This document shows positions 23,505 to 35,271 of a stretch of 64,000 nt of DNA, piece by piece. The first letter of the stretch is position 1. Each line of letters begins with the position of its first letter. Under the pieces are notes generated by a model. That model did no database searches. It was not told where the DNA came from and saw only the letters and a list, made by a program, of their open reading frames with translations. Source of the DNA: Vespa crabro (Eukaryota; Arthropoda; Insecta; Hymenoptera; Vespidae); NCBI RefSeq assembly GCF_910589235.1, contig NC_060958.1, forward strand, positions 7,543,919 to 7,607,918, in the 5' to 3' direction. A program made the position numbers and the translations under genes.

Positions 23505-25713
23505 CTTACACAGAAATGTTGCTTTCGAGATTACCGTCTAACACAATCGTTCTTTAAACTTGTACGATATTTCCGTTTATTATAGAAACTCTATATATAT
23601 ATACATATATATATATGTATGTATGATGTGTATGTATGTACGTCTGTGTTTGTGTGCGTGTGTATATATATATGTATATATATATATATATAGGGACGAC
23701 TTTCGGATAAATGAGAAAGATTTCAGATCAAAGACGAACAGCGGACGACATTTTTCGCTTACCCGCGCGCACCGACCGACTCAAAACAACTGGTTTTTCA
23801 AGGAATGACGTAAACTTCCAACAATGAGACCCTCGCCCCACTCCCTTTTACCACCTCCTCCACAACGAGCATCTAGTACTACTTGCTTCTAGTCTCTTGA
23901 TGGTAGGGGGCCACGAGATAGTGGTGGCAATGGAGGTGATGGAAGAGGTGGTGGTAATGGCGGTGGTGGTCGTGATGGTGGTGGTGATGATGATGATGAT
24001 AATGATGGTTGATGGTTGGATGGTGGGGCGGACACGTTGCTTTTCGAATTTTACATCCTGCAAATTACATTTGTGTCATTCCTCATGAGATCACATCACA
24101 TATATAAATATCGTGTAAGCGAAGAGCCTTTTATATGTATGAAGCAATACATTGATTTGATCATTCATTATTCTGAATCAATCGAAGTTATCCTGAAGTA
24201 GCGGCAAGGATTCGAAAATGATATGCGATAATAGAAGAGAAGGGGTAGAGGTGACGTTTGATTTTCTTTCCTTTCCTTTCCTCACCTCACTTCCCTTTTG
24301 GCTCTCCACTCCTCTCTACTACTCTTGGCACACGATAACCTTTCAAATCGATTCTTAATCGCCTCCGTTTGCCTCCGTAGTAAAAGGGAGTCCCATGTGC
24401 AAAATGTTGAACGCGGTTTTTGATCAAATATGGTATCGCTAGCTTGTTACGCTTTGTCGATCGAATCTTACTTTTACGTCGTCCTCTAATAGAGTGGGCG
24501 TCTTAAGAAATTCAATTCGCTCTAAACAAGGGAAGAATCATTTTTGCGTCGAAGGAGTGTATAGATTTTTAAACGTATTTCAAAAAGAAATTATTTTTCT
24601 TTTTCCGTTTTTTTTTCTTTTCTTTTTTTTTCTTTTTCTTTTTCTTTTTTTTTTTTTTTTTCTTTTTTACTTTAACGCAGAAATACAAAGAAACGAATTG
24701 ACGACGTATTAACGAGACTTGTGGTAAGATGACAAATAGAATATCGGATAAAAGGTTACAATATCTTGATAAAATGTTTTCTGACGAAGAAGCCGATACT
24801 GAGATGATACAATCGTTTATAAATTATATGTTATTATGACACATACTTATATCATGTGACATGTGTATATATTGTCATACTGTATGAGTATATACGACGT
24901 CATACGACTTTCTTATCGTGCGATCTTTACGTACGCAGCATGTTTTGTACAAACAAAGAATCCAAACGATTTTTTTTTTCTTTCGCTTTTCTTAGCGCGA
25001 CCATTGATCTTATTGTTTAAAATTCATGAAGTTTTGAAATATAAGCTCGATTTTTATCGAAAGTCAATTATTCATTGTATTCATGTAAATACTTATAATT
25101 GTAGATAAAAAATAATCTCTCTTTGTTATTGATCTGATTAAATGATAAATTAGTTTACATTTACTAACTGTTATACAGAAATAATATCTTCTTTTTCATT
25201 GATTTCTTATTATACAAATAGTTTTATGATTTTAACCTTTAATTTTTCAAATTACGTTGTCTAAGTTTTGAAAAAAAAAATACTATTACTGTTTTAATTA
25301 TTACATTATTATTATGATAAAATTTAAACACAATCTTATCAATTATTGCCAACTATTTTTGTTGGACAATTAGAAAAGATCACATTTGATTGGTTGTTAG
25401 CATGATATTGTCCCGTGGACATTCTCATTGAATTTCATTTCCTGTGAATGCTTTGTAAATTGCAAATAAGGTTTATACGATTCTTGTAAACTGACCAAAA
25501 TATTCGATTCTGATTTTTTTTTTTTTTCCGTCGAGACATCCGATCTTACAAATTACATATTCTATGACAAATCGCTGTTAGCGGCGTTCGCATTATCGAA
25601 ACTGTAAAAACGTCGTAAACACGTTCATTTAATGAACAATATTATTCAACTATTATATTATATTATATTGTGATGACCTAATTATCTTATAATGATCTAG
25701 TTGCAGTCTCATG
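22376..25713. other. Spacer with divergent promoters and simple repeats (before Hikeshi)
   Basis: About 3.3 kb between divergent genes. It contains (GA)n at 22147-22280 just next to the first coding exon of the left gene, (GT)n at 23039-23060, a (CT)n-(GT)n block at 23426-23498, a (TA)n/(TG)n block at 23590-23692, an imperfect GGT/GAT trinucleotide block at 23905-24010, and poly-T near 24600-24663. The 22600-22820 part is less AT-rich and has a 100-codon open frame, but nothing supports translation. Confidence 0.55.
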
Positions 25714-26582
25714 ATGCTTGGTATAATCGTATCTGGTCGTTTAGTAAGTATATTTTCCAATTATAATATTCTTATCGTTTTTTTTTTTTGATATCATTAA
25801 TATCCTTCGATCGAAATATTTACGTCTACTTGAAAAATACGTGAGTTTTAATTTCTGTCAAATTGATTATTGGCTGTTAACATCTTCTCCACATTTAGAA
25901 AATATTCAATTATTATTATGAATATTTTTTCGTCTTTTAGGTGCAGACGGATTTTCAACAAATTGGAGAAAATCAGTTTTTAATTACAGTACCTGATGCT
26001 GATAACATAAATCATATTGTAGTGTTTCTTACAGGTACTGTTCCATTTCCTGATGGAATGGGCGGTGCAGGTATACAACAATAACTCTAAGAATATTTAA
26101 TAAAGTTAATTATTTGCGTTACTATTAATTTTTCACTTTTTTTTTTTCCAGTATATTTTAGTTGGCCAGATTCAAATGCACCACCAAACTGGCAATTTTT
26201 AGGATTTATTTCAAATGTAAAACCATCTGCCATTTTCAAAATATCAACATTGAAGAAAAATCATGAATTTGAAAATAGTAATTTAGGAATATTTGGTGTT
26301 AGCAAGATATCTCATGTAGCACAAATTGGAATTTCTGTTGAACCATTGAATGTAATAGAGCAACAAGCTGCTACTGTTTCTGAAGCAGCAACAAATTCTT
26401 TCGTAGAATTTGTACAAAAAATGCTTACAAGTTTCTTAAATTATGTCTCCAGTTTTTCTGTAACTCAAGCACAGATAATTCCAAATTCTACAGAAAATTT
26501 TGTACCACTGTCTACCATACAAGGATGGTATGAAACTTTTGAAAGAAGATTACAACAAAATCCAAATTTTTGGAAAGCGTGA
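25714..26582 (+). CDS. HIKESHI: Hikeshi (OPI10 family), Hsp70 nuclear import carrier
   Basis: Hikeshi carries ATP-bound Hsp70 into the nucleus during heat stress by contacting FG nucleoporins. Three exons join in phase: 25714-25743, 25941-26070, 26152-26582, giving 196 residues, one short of the human protein. The N-terminal domain shows MLGIIVSGRLVQTDFQQ, INHIVVFLTGTVPFPDGMGG, VYFSWPDS and the WQFLGFISNVKPSAIFKIS block. The C-terminal region has HVAQIGISVEP, a helical FVEFVQKMLTSFLNYVSSF and the conserved ending NPNFWKA. An ATG at 25711 is in frame and directly adjacent, so the protein may begin Met-Met; the second ATG gives the usual family start. The match covers the full length, so identification is very secure. 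Confidence 0.97.
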
Positions 26583-27043
26583 TGAATATTCAGAGTTTAT
26601 TAGTTAGATTTTTCATAATTTCTGTAAAACAAGTCATACATTATGTATACTTGTTTATTATTTCATATTTTTACATTATAATGTCGCGATATAAATCAAA
26701 CTTGTTTTATATTCTTACAAAAAGGAAAGAAAAAAAAATAATTATTTCATAATATGTATGTAGGAAAGAATATTTCAATATTCTAAATAAGAATGAATAG
26801 AAAAGTTAAAAATATTAGTTCTTCTAAATCGATATAAAAGAATATTATTTTTTTTCATTTTATTATAATAAGATTATTATAATCAATATAATGCATTTAG
26901 TGCGACAGTGCAAAGCTATATAAGGTACATGATTGATGTAGAAATGTGCATTTACATTGTATTACATAATATGTTGGATGCAAATAGACTTGTCAAAAAA
27001 TGACAAAGTCTAATAAAAATGATTTATTTAATATTAAGACTAA

Positions 27044-27073
27044 CTATATGTTATATTTATATATAACATATAG
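27044..27073. repeat. Perfect inverted repeat (13-bp arms, 4-nt loop)
   Basis: The arm CTATATGTTATAT and its exact reverse complement flank TTAT. It lies about 460 bp after the Hikeshi stop codon. It could form a hairpin in the transcript or be a chance product of AT-rich sequence. Confidence 0.8.
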
Positions 27074-27257
27074 CTAATGCAGTTTACAGTTGATTAATAT
27101 CTATGGAACAGTGACTATGTATTTTTCTTGATATGTTTTAAAATTATCAATGTTATGGCATGTGTTAAATAATGGTTATAAGATTATGAAACTATATAAA
27201 ATAGAATGATGTAAATTTTCGTTTGTAAAATTTAATTTCAATTTTCAATTTTCAATT

Positions 27258-27283
27258 AAAAAAAAAAAAAAAAAAAAAAAAAA
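27258..27283. repeat. Poly(A) run of about 26
   Basis: An uninterrupted A homopolymer. No retrotransposon body or target-site duplication could be seen around it, so it is listed only as a simple repeat. Confidence 0.85.
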
Positions 27284-29032
27284 TATCTTCAGTTTATTAA
27301 TGCATAGATACTTATAAATGTATGTAAGTACCGAAAAAAAAAAAAAAGGAAGAGTCAAAGTATGAGATTAAAATTTTATACATACACAGTAACAGTATAT
27401 ATGAAACATTTGTTGTGCTTTGAATAAGATTCAAATATGATCGTTATTTAATAATCGACGAATAATGATTGGTGAAGATATTTAAAGCATTTACAAATTA
27501 AAATGTGATTGGATGGTTGGGCGAATACCCATAAATGTATTATCCAATGTAATGTCAACCTTGTATACCTTTGTTCCATATCGCAAGTAATCAGTAATAT
27601 GTGAGTGCGAACGTAGCTTAAAATGTACATAGATTGAGATCTGTCAGTATATCTTTCACGTCGCTCATACGAGTTTCGTTAGAGAAATTTAATCATAAAT
27701 CGAATTTATATATCGATCGTAATCGCCGTTTGTCCAAGACGTACGAATAAATAAATAGTTATAACGTTGATGGAGATCGTTTTATACAATGTGGGCCATT
27801 TTCATGAACCTCCGTAATGAAAACTAATCGCGTTGGGCTCGCGAGATTTTCCACGGCCGTTTATCCCATACCTGCATGCGCCTGACAATCTACGTGTATA
27901 GCGAGGTCACACATTACTTTTCCATAAGGGTAATGATGGATACTGTTGTTTCTTCCCGAGAAATTTTAATAGTCCTTCATGATTTTAAGATAAGTGTCGA
28001 TGCATTTTGTATGAGACGTCAGGAATTCCAAATATCGCCTCCCCCTCTCCCTCCCAACCCCCTATCCTCTTCCCTCCCCCCTCCCCCCTCAATTGCGGTG
28101 AAACTTCGCAGTCCAAAGTAAGATGTCTTTGCGAGAGGATACCTGATTTGCTCACATTTAATGTTTTGACATTTATCAAATCGAAGTTTACATTTTTTTT
28201 GCACGTTCAAATTTCTTATGACTTTTTTTTTTTTTTGCGAAACGTATTTTTCGAAATGTAATCATTTGATATCGTTCGTTATTTCATTAGAGGATGCAAT
28301 GATAAATAAACATTCAATTATTAAGATAAAGTATCAAGGGATACTTTCCTTTATTATATGTTAAAGAATTCGTGAAAACTTTCTCACGCTTATGTATTTA
28401 TTCTCAGTAAAAAGACTCACGCGTTTCCGGAATTTCTCATCGAAGTAAATAATGTTGAAATATTATTTGAAAGTGGATGCTTGTTTGATAATATAAAATT
28501 GTTTATATCGTTAAGTTATATATTTACGTTCATTAGTAATCTAATGTTTTTATTTTTCTTTTTCTTTTTTCCTTTTTCTTTTTTCTTTGTTTGTTTTTGT
28601 TTTTGTTTTTGTTTTTTTTTTTTTTTTCTTTTTTTCGAATCAGTCATGTAATATAGTGATAATTAGATATTTTATCGTGCATGTGAAAGAATACAAAAGT
28701 TAAAATCATTGAAGCAATTAAATTCAAACATTACAATTATTTTTACCATAAATGACATGCAATCACTTTATTTATTACATTTAATCAGAAATATATTTAA
28801 TTGATCATTTTATTAAATTGTTATAATGTTTATTACAGGAAGCAGAATTTAAACTAATTATATATTTAGATACTTGTGAATCACCATTCATAATAGGTAA
28901 ATTTTATATTAATTACAAATATATTATGCTGATTGTATCATTAAAAATATAGAGATATTATGTTAAATTAAAAGTTAATAGCAATTTCACAAAAGTATTT
29001 TCTATTATTATAGATTGGAAAGTAGATTGGAA

Positions 29033-32000
29033 ATGGAGAGTTCCGAAGAGCCGACCAGTTTGCAATCGATTTGTCATCTGCATGCATCGGAATTATTTCC
29101 AAAACATCCACATTTCGAATGTGAAGATCAGACATTGACAATCCCATTTACACTATTAAGTGGAGAATCAGTAGTAGCATTGGGACGTATATCAGATGGT
29201 GTTTTGGCTCTTTCTAATTATAGACTTTACTTACAACAGAATAAAGCCTGTTACAATATACCCTTGGGCCTTATTGAACAATTAGAAGTAAAAGAAATTT
29301 TCTTTTTGCATATTGGATGCAAAGATGCTCGATCATTGAGGTATAGTTGATAGATTGTTTTATTTAAGCAACTTTCAATATGCTATGGCCTGATCTATAA
29401 ATCAATGAAATATTACTGTTACAACTCAATTTAGTATTGCTTGTCACAGACTTATGTAACCATTTTAAGCAGGAGAATATTGTCATAACGTTTTAGCTGT
29501 GCATTTTCCACTAACGAGCATTGTTTGGAATGGTTCAAACGATTACATAAAGTAACATACCCACGTAAAAGTATTGAGGACATATTTGCTTTTGCGTATT
29601 ACGCATGGTCTATAGAAGAGGGTAAAGACTATCCTAGACTTGGAAAAGATAACAGTTCTTATATTTCTACTTTTAATTCAGAGGTAAATTCAATTTATAA
29701 TGTCATATGATCTATATTTAAATATTTTGATTGTTATTCTATAACACTTTTGTATGATTATGAAGGTGGAACGATTGAAATTTAATCTTCATGGTACATG
29801 GCGCATAAGTCAGATAAATAAGGATTATAGAATGTGTCCATCTTATCCGCCACAACTCTTGGTTCCTGCTTGCATTTCCGATGAAACTCTGGAGACTGTT
29901 GCTAAATTCAGAAGTTCCAGACGAATTCCTGCAGTTGTTTGGAGGTAAAATGATAAAAACAAACTTTAATAAACACTTAATCTACTATATTTTACAATTA
30001 AATTTGTTATTTTAAGGCACGTAAACAATGGAGCGGTAATAGCTCGTAGCAGTCAACCAGAAGTTGGTTGGTTGGGTTGGAGAAGTTCTGAAGATGAGGA
30101 TCTTTTAAAAGCTTTGTCTGATGCATGTTCCTATGATAAAGGAGAATCCACAATGGTTGATTCACCTATTAACTATTCTGATGTTGGAGATGATGCGATT
30201 ACTCCAAGTGTTACAAAAGTAAATATAAATTTTATTTAAATGAAGATAATAAAAATGATATAAAGTTTATAAAACTTATAAATTTTCTTTTAATCATTTT
30301 ATAGAAAGTTCTAATCGTGGATGCTAGATCTTATACAACTGCTGTAGCAAATAGAGCACGTGGTGGTGGTTGTGAATGTCCTGAATATTATCCAAGTTGT
30401 GATATTCAGTTTATGAATCTGGCAAATATACATTCTATAAGAAAAAGTTTTCATGCTGTCAGACAATTGTGTGCATCTGATGCTGATCAACCAAAGTGAG
30501 TTAATTAAATAATAAATAAATATGAATTATTTTCGAATGATTTAATGCTCTATATGCATTGTTATAGTTGGTTGAGTTTGTTGGAAGGTACAAGATGGTT
30601 ACAGCATATGTCAGGTTTATTGCGCGCTGCAGTTACAGTTGCATCAGCTATTGAACGAGATGGACGACCAGTATTAGTGCATTGTAGTGATGGTTGGGAT
30701 AGGACACCACAGATTGTTGCCTTAGCACAGATATTATTAGATCCCTATTACCGTACTATGGAGGTAAGACCACAATACTTTCCATATTTATTATTGAATA
30801 CACGGACAATTTTTAAATTCAGGGATTTCAAATATTATGTGAGAGAGAATGGTTAGACTTTGGACATAAATTTGCTGATCGCTGTGGACAAACAGTCGGT
30901 TGCGAAGATCCAAACGAACGTTGCCCAGTATTTTTACAATGGCTTGATTGTGTACATCAGTTAATTCGACAATTTCAGTGTAGTTTTCAAATGTCTCCTG
31001 CATATCTTGTAAGTCGTATATAATTCTTTGTAATAAATTGTATCGGTAAAAAGTATACATAAAAAACAGATTAATATTTTTAATTTATGTTACAGGTAAA
31101 ATTAGCACAGCATACATATTCACAACTCTTTGGTACATTTTTATGTAACACAAGACAGGAAAGATTACAATTAAGAATACAAGAACGTACTTTTTCAGTA
31201 TGGCGATTTCTTAACTCTTCTTTGTTTGTTAATCATTTGTATTCACCTTTAAAAAATCAAGTAAGATAATTCTTTTGTTTATATTTTAAATTTATATGTT
31301 CACCAAGTATTTTAACATTTTCGAGCATATTAAATTCATTGATTAAATATATTTAATATATATATATAATTATATAAATTATTCTTAGGTATTATGGCCG
31401 AGTTGTAATGTACGAGATCTTGTTCTGTGGTCAGAAGTATATTTAGGTTCTATGGAATCCTCACTTGGTATTAGGGATGATAAGCAAAGAGTTACGATGA
31501 TAGATATAGAAGGAGGTGAAAGTGAAGAACCACAAGGACAAATGACTAAAACACGTTCTTACGGAGATCTTATACACGCCCCCGATCATGTAACCTACCT
31601 TCACCGCAGACTTAGTGATCCAAGTATTTCCGTTGAAAAGTAAGTGATAATTTAAATAGATACTTGTATAGATATATTTTGTATATAATAATTTAATTAT
31701 GTTAATAATATTTCCTTTTATAGAAAATTTGATTCCTTAAATTTGGAAGTTGAGGCTGAAAAAATAGTAAATAACGTAGATGATAACAAATTTGAAACTG
31801 TAGAAGCAGATCCATCAGAGACTGACATTAAGACCAAACAGTATATTACAGTGCAAGCATCGAGCGAGTCACCTGCTAATCCATCAGTGGATAGTTCTAC
31901 AGATACATTAATACCGAACAATGATTCGCTTGTTAGTGTTGTAAATAGGGAGAAAGAAATGTACGTTTTAAAAAAATCTATAACTTTATGGGGGTATAAA

Positions 32001-34089
32001 ATATCGTATAAAATATTCGTAATATTAATGTCAATTTATTACGTATATCAATTGCAGATTGCAAACAAATCTAGGACAAGATAGCATTTCACCATGGATT
32101 GAAACTGGCACAACGGGACGAGGTACTTGTTCCTGTAATCGTAATCACACCGAAGGTAGCGATGTCAGTGATACCAGTGCTCCATTGATATCAAGAACAC
32201 CAAGTAGCATATGTCCAGCTTCTCCAACCCACCAGGATGCTATATTAGATAATCCTGATAGGCTGGATGATGTCGATGGTCTTCCTGTTATTCATTGTGA
32301 TGTTCAGTTACGAGTACAACAGATTATCGTCGAGCACAAGGTATACAAGCGATCAAAAAGACAAAAGATTAATAATTTTTAATATAAGATCACTCATCAT
32401 TGACTTTTAAGCCAGGCATGAGCTACCTTTAAAAAATATTTTTAATTATATTCTGTTATGCTTATTTCATAAATCCATTAACAAAATTGTTTTAGAAATT
32501 TTATCAGCGAGAGTGAATTAATACTTGGAGTGTCACGTCACTCATTTACTGTTGATGCATGTGTTTCTGCAGGGACTTCGCCATCCATAAATGTTTCTTA
32601 ACAGTTTTTTATCCAAGCAAGAACGATTTCATTAAGTATTAATTATATGTTGACTGAAAACAATAAAATATTTATTTTTTCTTAATTCGTTGAAATTTGA
32701 AAAAGAAGGAAAATTCATATTCATCTTCAATTACCTAAGAAAAACCAGACGCGAGTTGTAAATTGTTCTTATGAATCTTTTGGATACTCAAAATATTAAT
32801 CAGGGAATGTAGGTCGCCCATGACTGACTTAAATAATAAAATGTCACAAATTTTTATAAACATCAGATTTTAGTTGACTTATTCTCAAAACACCTTTCTT
32901 GAATATTGTACTGAAAGTTGCTGTATACCTGTTTCTTTAGCTAAAGGAAGAAGCATTACGAAAGGAATTACATACAACAAGGCTAGCATTAATTAAACAA
33001 GTGTGCAACCACAATGCAGATACCGATCGTATTGATGATATTGTAAGTCTAGTATTAATATTAACTGTTTAAAATTGCTCCAGGCTTATTTAATTTCTAT
33101 GGTATTTCTTTATACAGAAAGTATGTTACTGAAATTTTAATTGTATGGATCGCCTGTTGATTGAATATTACATATTGTATAGACATTTAATTGAAGATTC
33201 TGAAGAAAGAAGCTTCCATTTTGTCAATCCGATTATTGATATATAGGTCAAAACATTTTATTGAATATCATTGCGTTCCTGCTATTTACATCACACTTGT
33301 TTTCTTGCGATCCATTTTTCGGAAATTTACAAACAGGTCAATAATTATGAGGCATTGCATATTTAATTTATATTTCTTTTTCATATATCGAAGGAGTGCA
33401 GAGAGGTGTAAAGATATTTTTTTAAAAATGATGAGCAACAAATTGTCGAGTTACAGGGTTCACTGCCTGATTCAGTGGGCAGTGCTGGAGAACACGGAGA
33501 ATCTTTACCATCGGATATGTCATGGGAAGCCGTCGAAGACTTGGTACCAGCTCCAACTCTTTGGGTTCCAGATCATGCAGTAAATCGTTGCATGGGTTGC
33601 AACACAGAATTTTGGCTTGGTAGACGTAAACATCATTGCAGGTATGCAATAATATAAGAAAATGTTCGAAACAAGAAAGTGTGGATGAAAGGGGAAAAAA
33701 AAAAGAAATGAAATTAATCGATAAGAATGGCATAATTAAAAGGAATGGATAAAAATTAATGCCATTCTTGTAGATGTTGCGGTAAGATATTCTGTGCGGA
33801 TTGTTCAGAAAATTCTACGCCATTACCCAGTGAACAACTTTATAATCCTGTAAGAGTTTGCAAAGATTGCTTCTCTCGACTTCATCATCACACAAGTCCT
33901 TGCCAGTGCAGTGCTCGACATCAGAATAAAGTAGATCATGAAACGGATCTATCATCTAATTCAGAAACGTTGGTGACTTATCAAAGGGCAAAACCTATTT
34001 CGATGACGAAGGATACTTGCTGCGACAATTTATTGCAGGCTGCTCATCAGAAATCACAACCGTCCATTACAGCAGGTACGGTGAATTGA
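29033..34089 (+). CDS. MTMR4: Myotubularin-related phosphatase MTMR3/4 type with FYVE finger
   Basis: MTMR3/4 enzymes remove the 3-phosphate from PI3P and PI(3,5)P2 on endosomes. Fourteen exons join in phase: 29033-29340, 29497-29683, 29766-29944, 30017-30218, 30305-30495, 30568-30763, 30823-31008, 31096-31260, 31389-31639, 31724-31960, 32058-32340, 32941-33042, 33457-33641, 33774-34089 (995 aa). An N-terminal PH-GRAM domain covers ESVVALGRISDGVLALSNYR. The phosphatase P-loop is HCSDGWDRT with Cys ~395, so it should be active. A disordered acidic region, a short coiled coil (LKEEALRKELHTTRLALIK) and a FYVE finger follow (NRCMGCNTEFWLGRRKHHCR, CCGKIFCADC, VRVCKDC). The FYVE at the C terminus defines the MTMR3/4 branch; which vertebrate paralog is closer cannot be told. 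The start is the ATG before ESSEEPTSLQ; upstream the frame is open into a splice acceptor at 29013. A good donor at 34074/34075 could bypass the stop. Confidence 0.93.
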
Positions 34090-35271
34090 GCGTTTGGTTT
34101 GATATTCGCGACTGGAAAATGCAGTTTGGGTCTCACTTTCAATAATGCCGAGCATTATCTGTTTCCGATGCGTAATCATTGCTATCGGATTTATACATAA
34201 TTTGTATCGTATACATAAATGAGGTACGCGTTGCTAAGATACGCGTTAGGTTCTTTAAATGATCTAATATTTATTGCTAGAGTAATAATTTGTACGAAAA
34301 GTGTATAGCAGCAAGAAAAAAAAAGAGTCAGTATACGAAGCTGTATATACCTTATGAGTAACTCGATCTAAAATTCTTGGTTTCTTTTGAAAGAGGTTCT
34401 TCGAGTTTCCCGTTTTTAGGTATTTCGATACGATAGTAGAGCAAGAGAAGGTGAGGCATGTTTTGGATAGGCTGTGACTGATGTCTAATTTTAGGCGCTA
34501 GGCGGGACTTACTGCTAATTAATAGTCTCTCTATTGTATAATTAATTAGCAGCGGGATAACGTTACGACGAAACTGTATTTGTATATTGTCGCCGTGTAT
34601 GAGAATTGGAATATTAAATGTCATCGTGGTATCCCACCGCATTTGTATAGTGCCAACACTTTTTTTTTAGATGTATCCTTCTTCCTTTTCATCTCATAAG
34701 ATGATGCGAAGAGAATTTGCGGACATAAAGTATCGGTCAATCTATATAATATACATTTATACAGAGTGCATATATTTATTGGGCAATAGAACTACTGTAA
34801 TTAGCAATTTTCGAACACAACATTTTTACATGAAAGTAAACGGTACGGACATTACATGGGGACATTCCAAACATATATTTCATCCACCATTACATTTATT
34901 GTTATTATAACAGGTGGGTAAAACGGCAGATAAATAGTTCTACGAAACAACGGACGAGGCGATTAAATCTACGAACTACTGTAACATGGATAAATATTAT
35001 ATATGTGTATATCAGTGCATAAATTAAAAGTGGACAGAATATTGTATTTATATAAACTATTTGTATAACTGCCGCATGCCTATATTTATATAATTACCGT
35101 ATGCCTATTTCAATTGACTATGTCCATATAAATGGATACCGAAATGAGCATTATTTGACTCTATTGGAACGTACAAAGTTAATTCAATTTATTAATTAAA
35201 CGAAGACGTCAATGGTGTATGTAATACTTACTTACTTATAACGTCTGTAAAAAAAAAAATCACAAGAACAT
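34090..35271. other. Convergent spacer between myotubularin and gustatory receptor genes
   Basis: The two genes end towards each other here. I see no coding exon, mobile element or long repeat. It presumably holds the myotubularin 3' UTR. Confidence 0.6.

Larger units (their letters stand above)
26583..29032. other. Spacer: Hikeshi 3' region and 5' region of the myotubularin gene
   Basis: No coding exon is supported. Contents include the Hikeshi 3' UTR, a perfect inverted repeat at 27044-27073, a poly(A) run at 27258-27283, a C-rich block at 28038-28090, and poly-T near 28610-28635. A possible noncoding first exon of the myotubularin gene lies at 28839-28896, bounded by TTACAG and GTAAAT, and would join the exon beginning at 29014. 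Confidence 0.5.

Noticed and set aside
27258..27283. Poly(A) run as the tail of a retroposed gene
   Set aside because: No reverse-transcribed gene body or target-site duplication is visible next to it.
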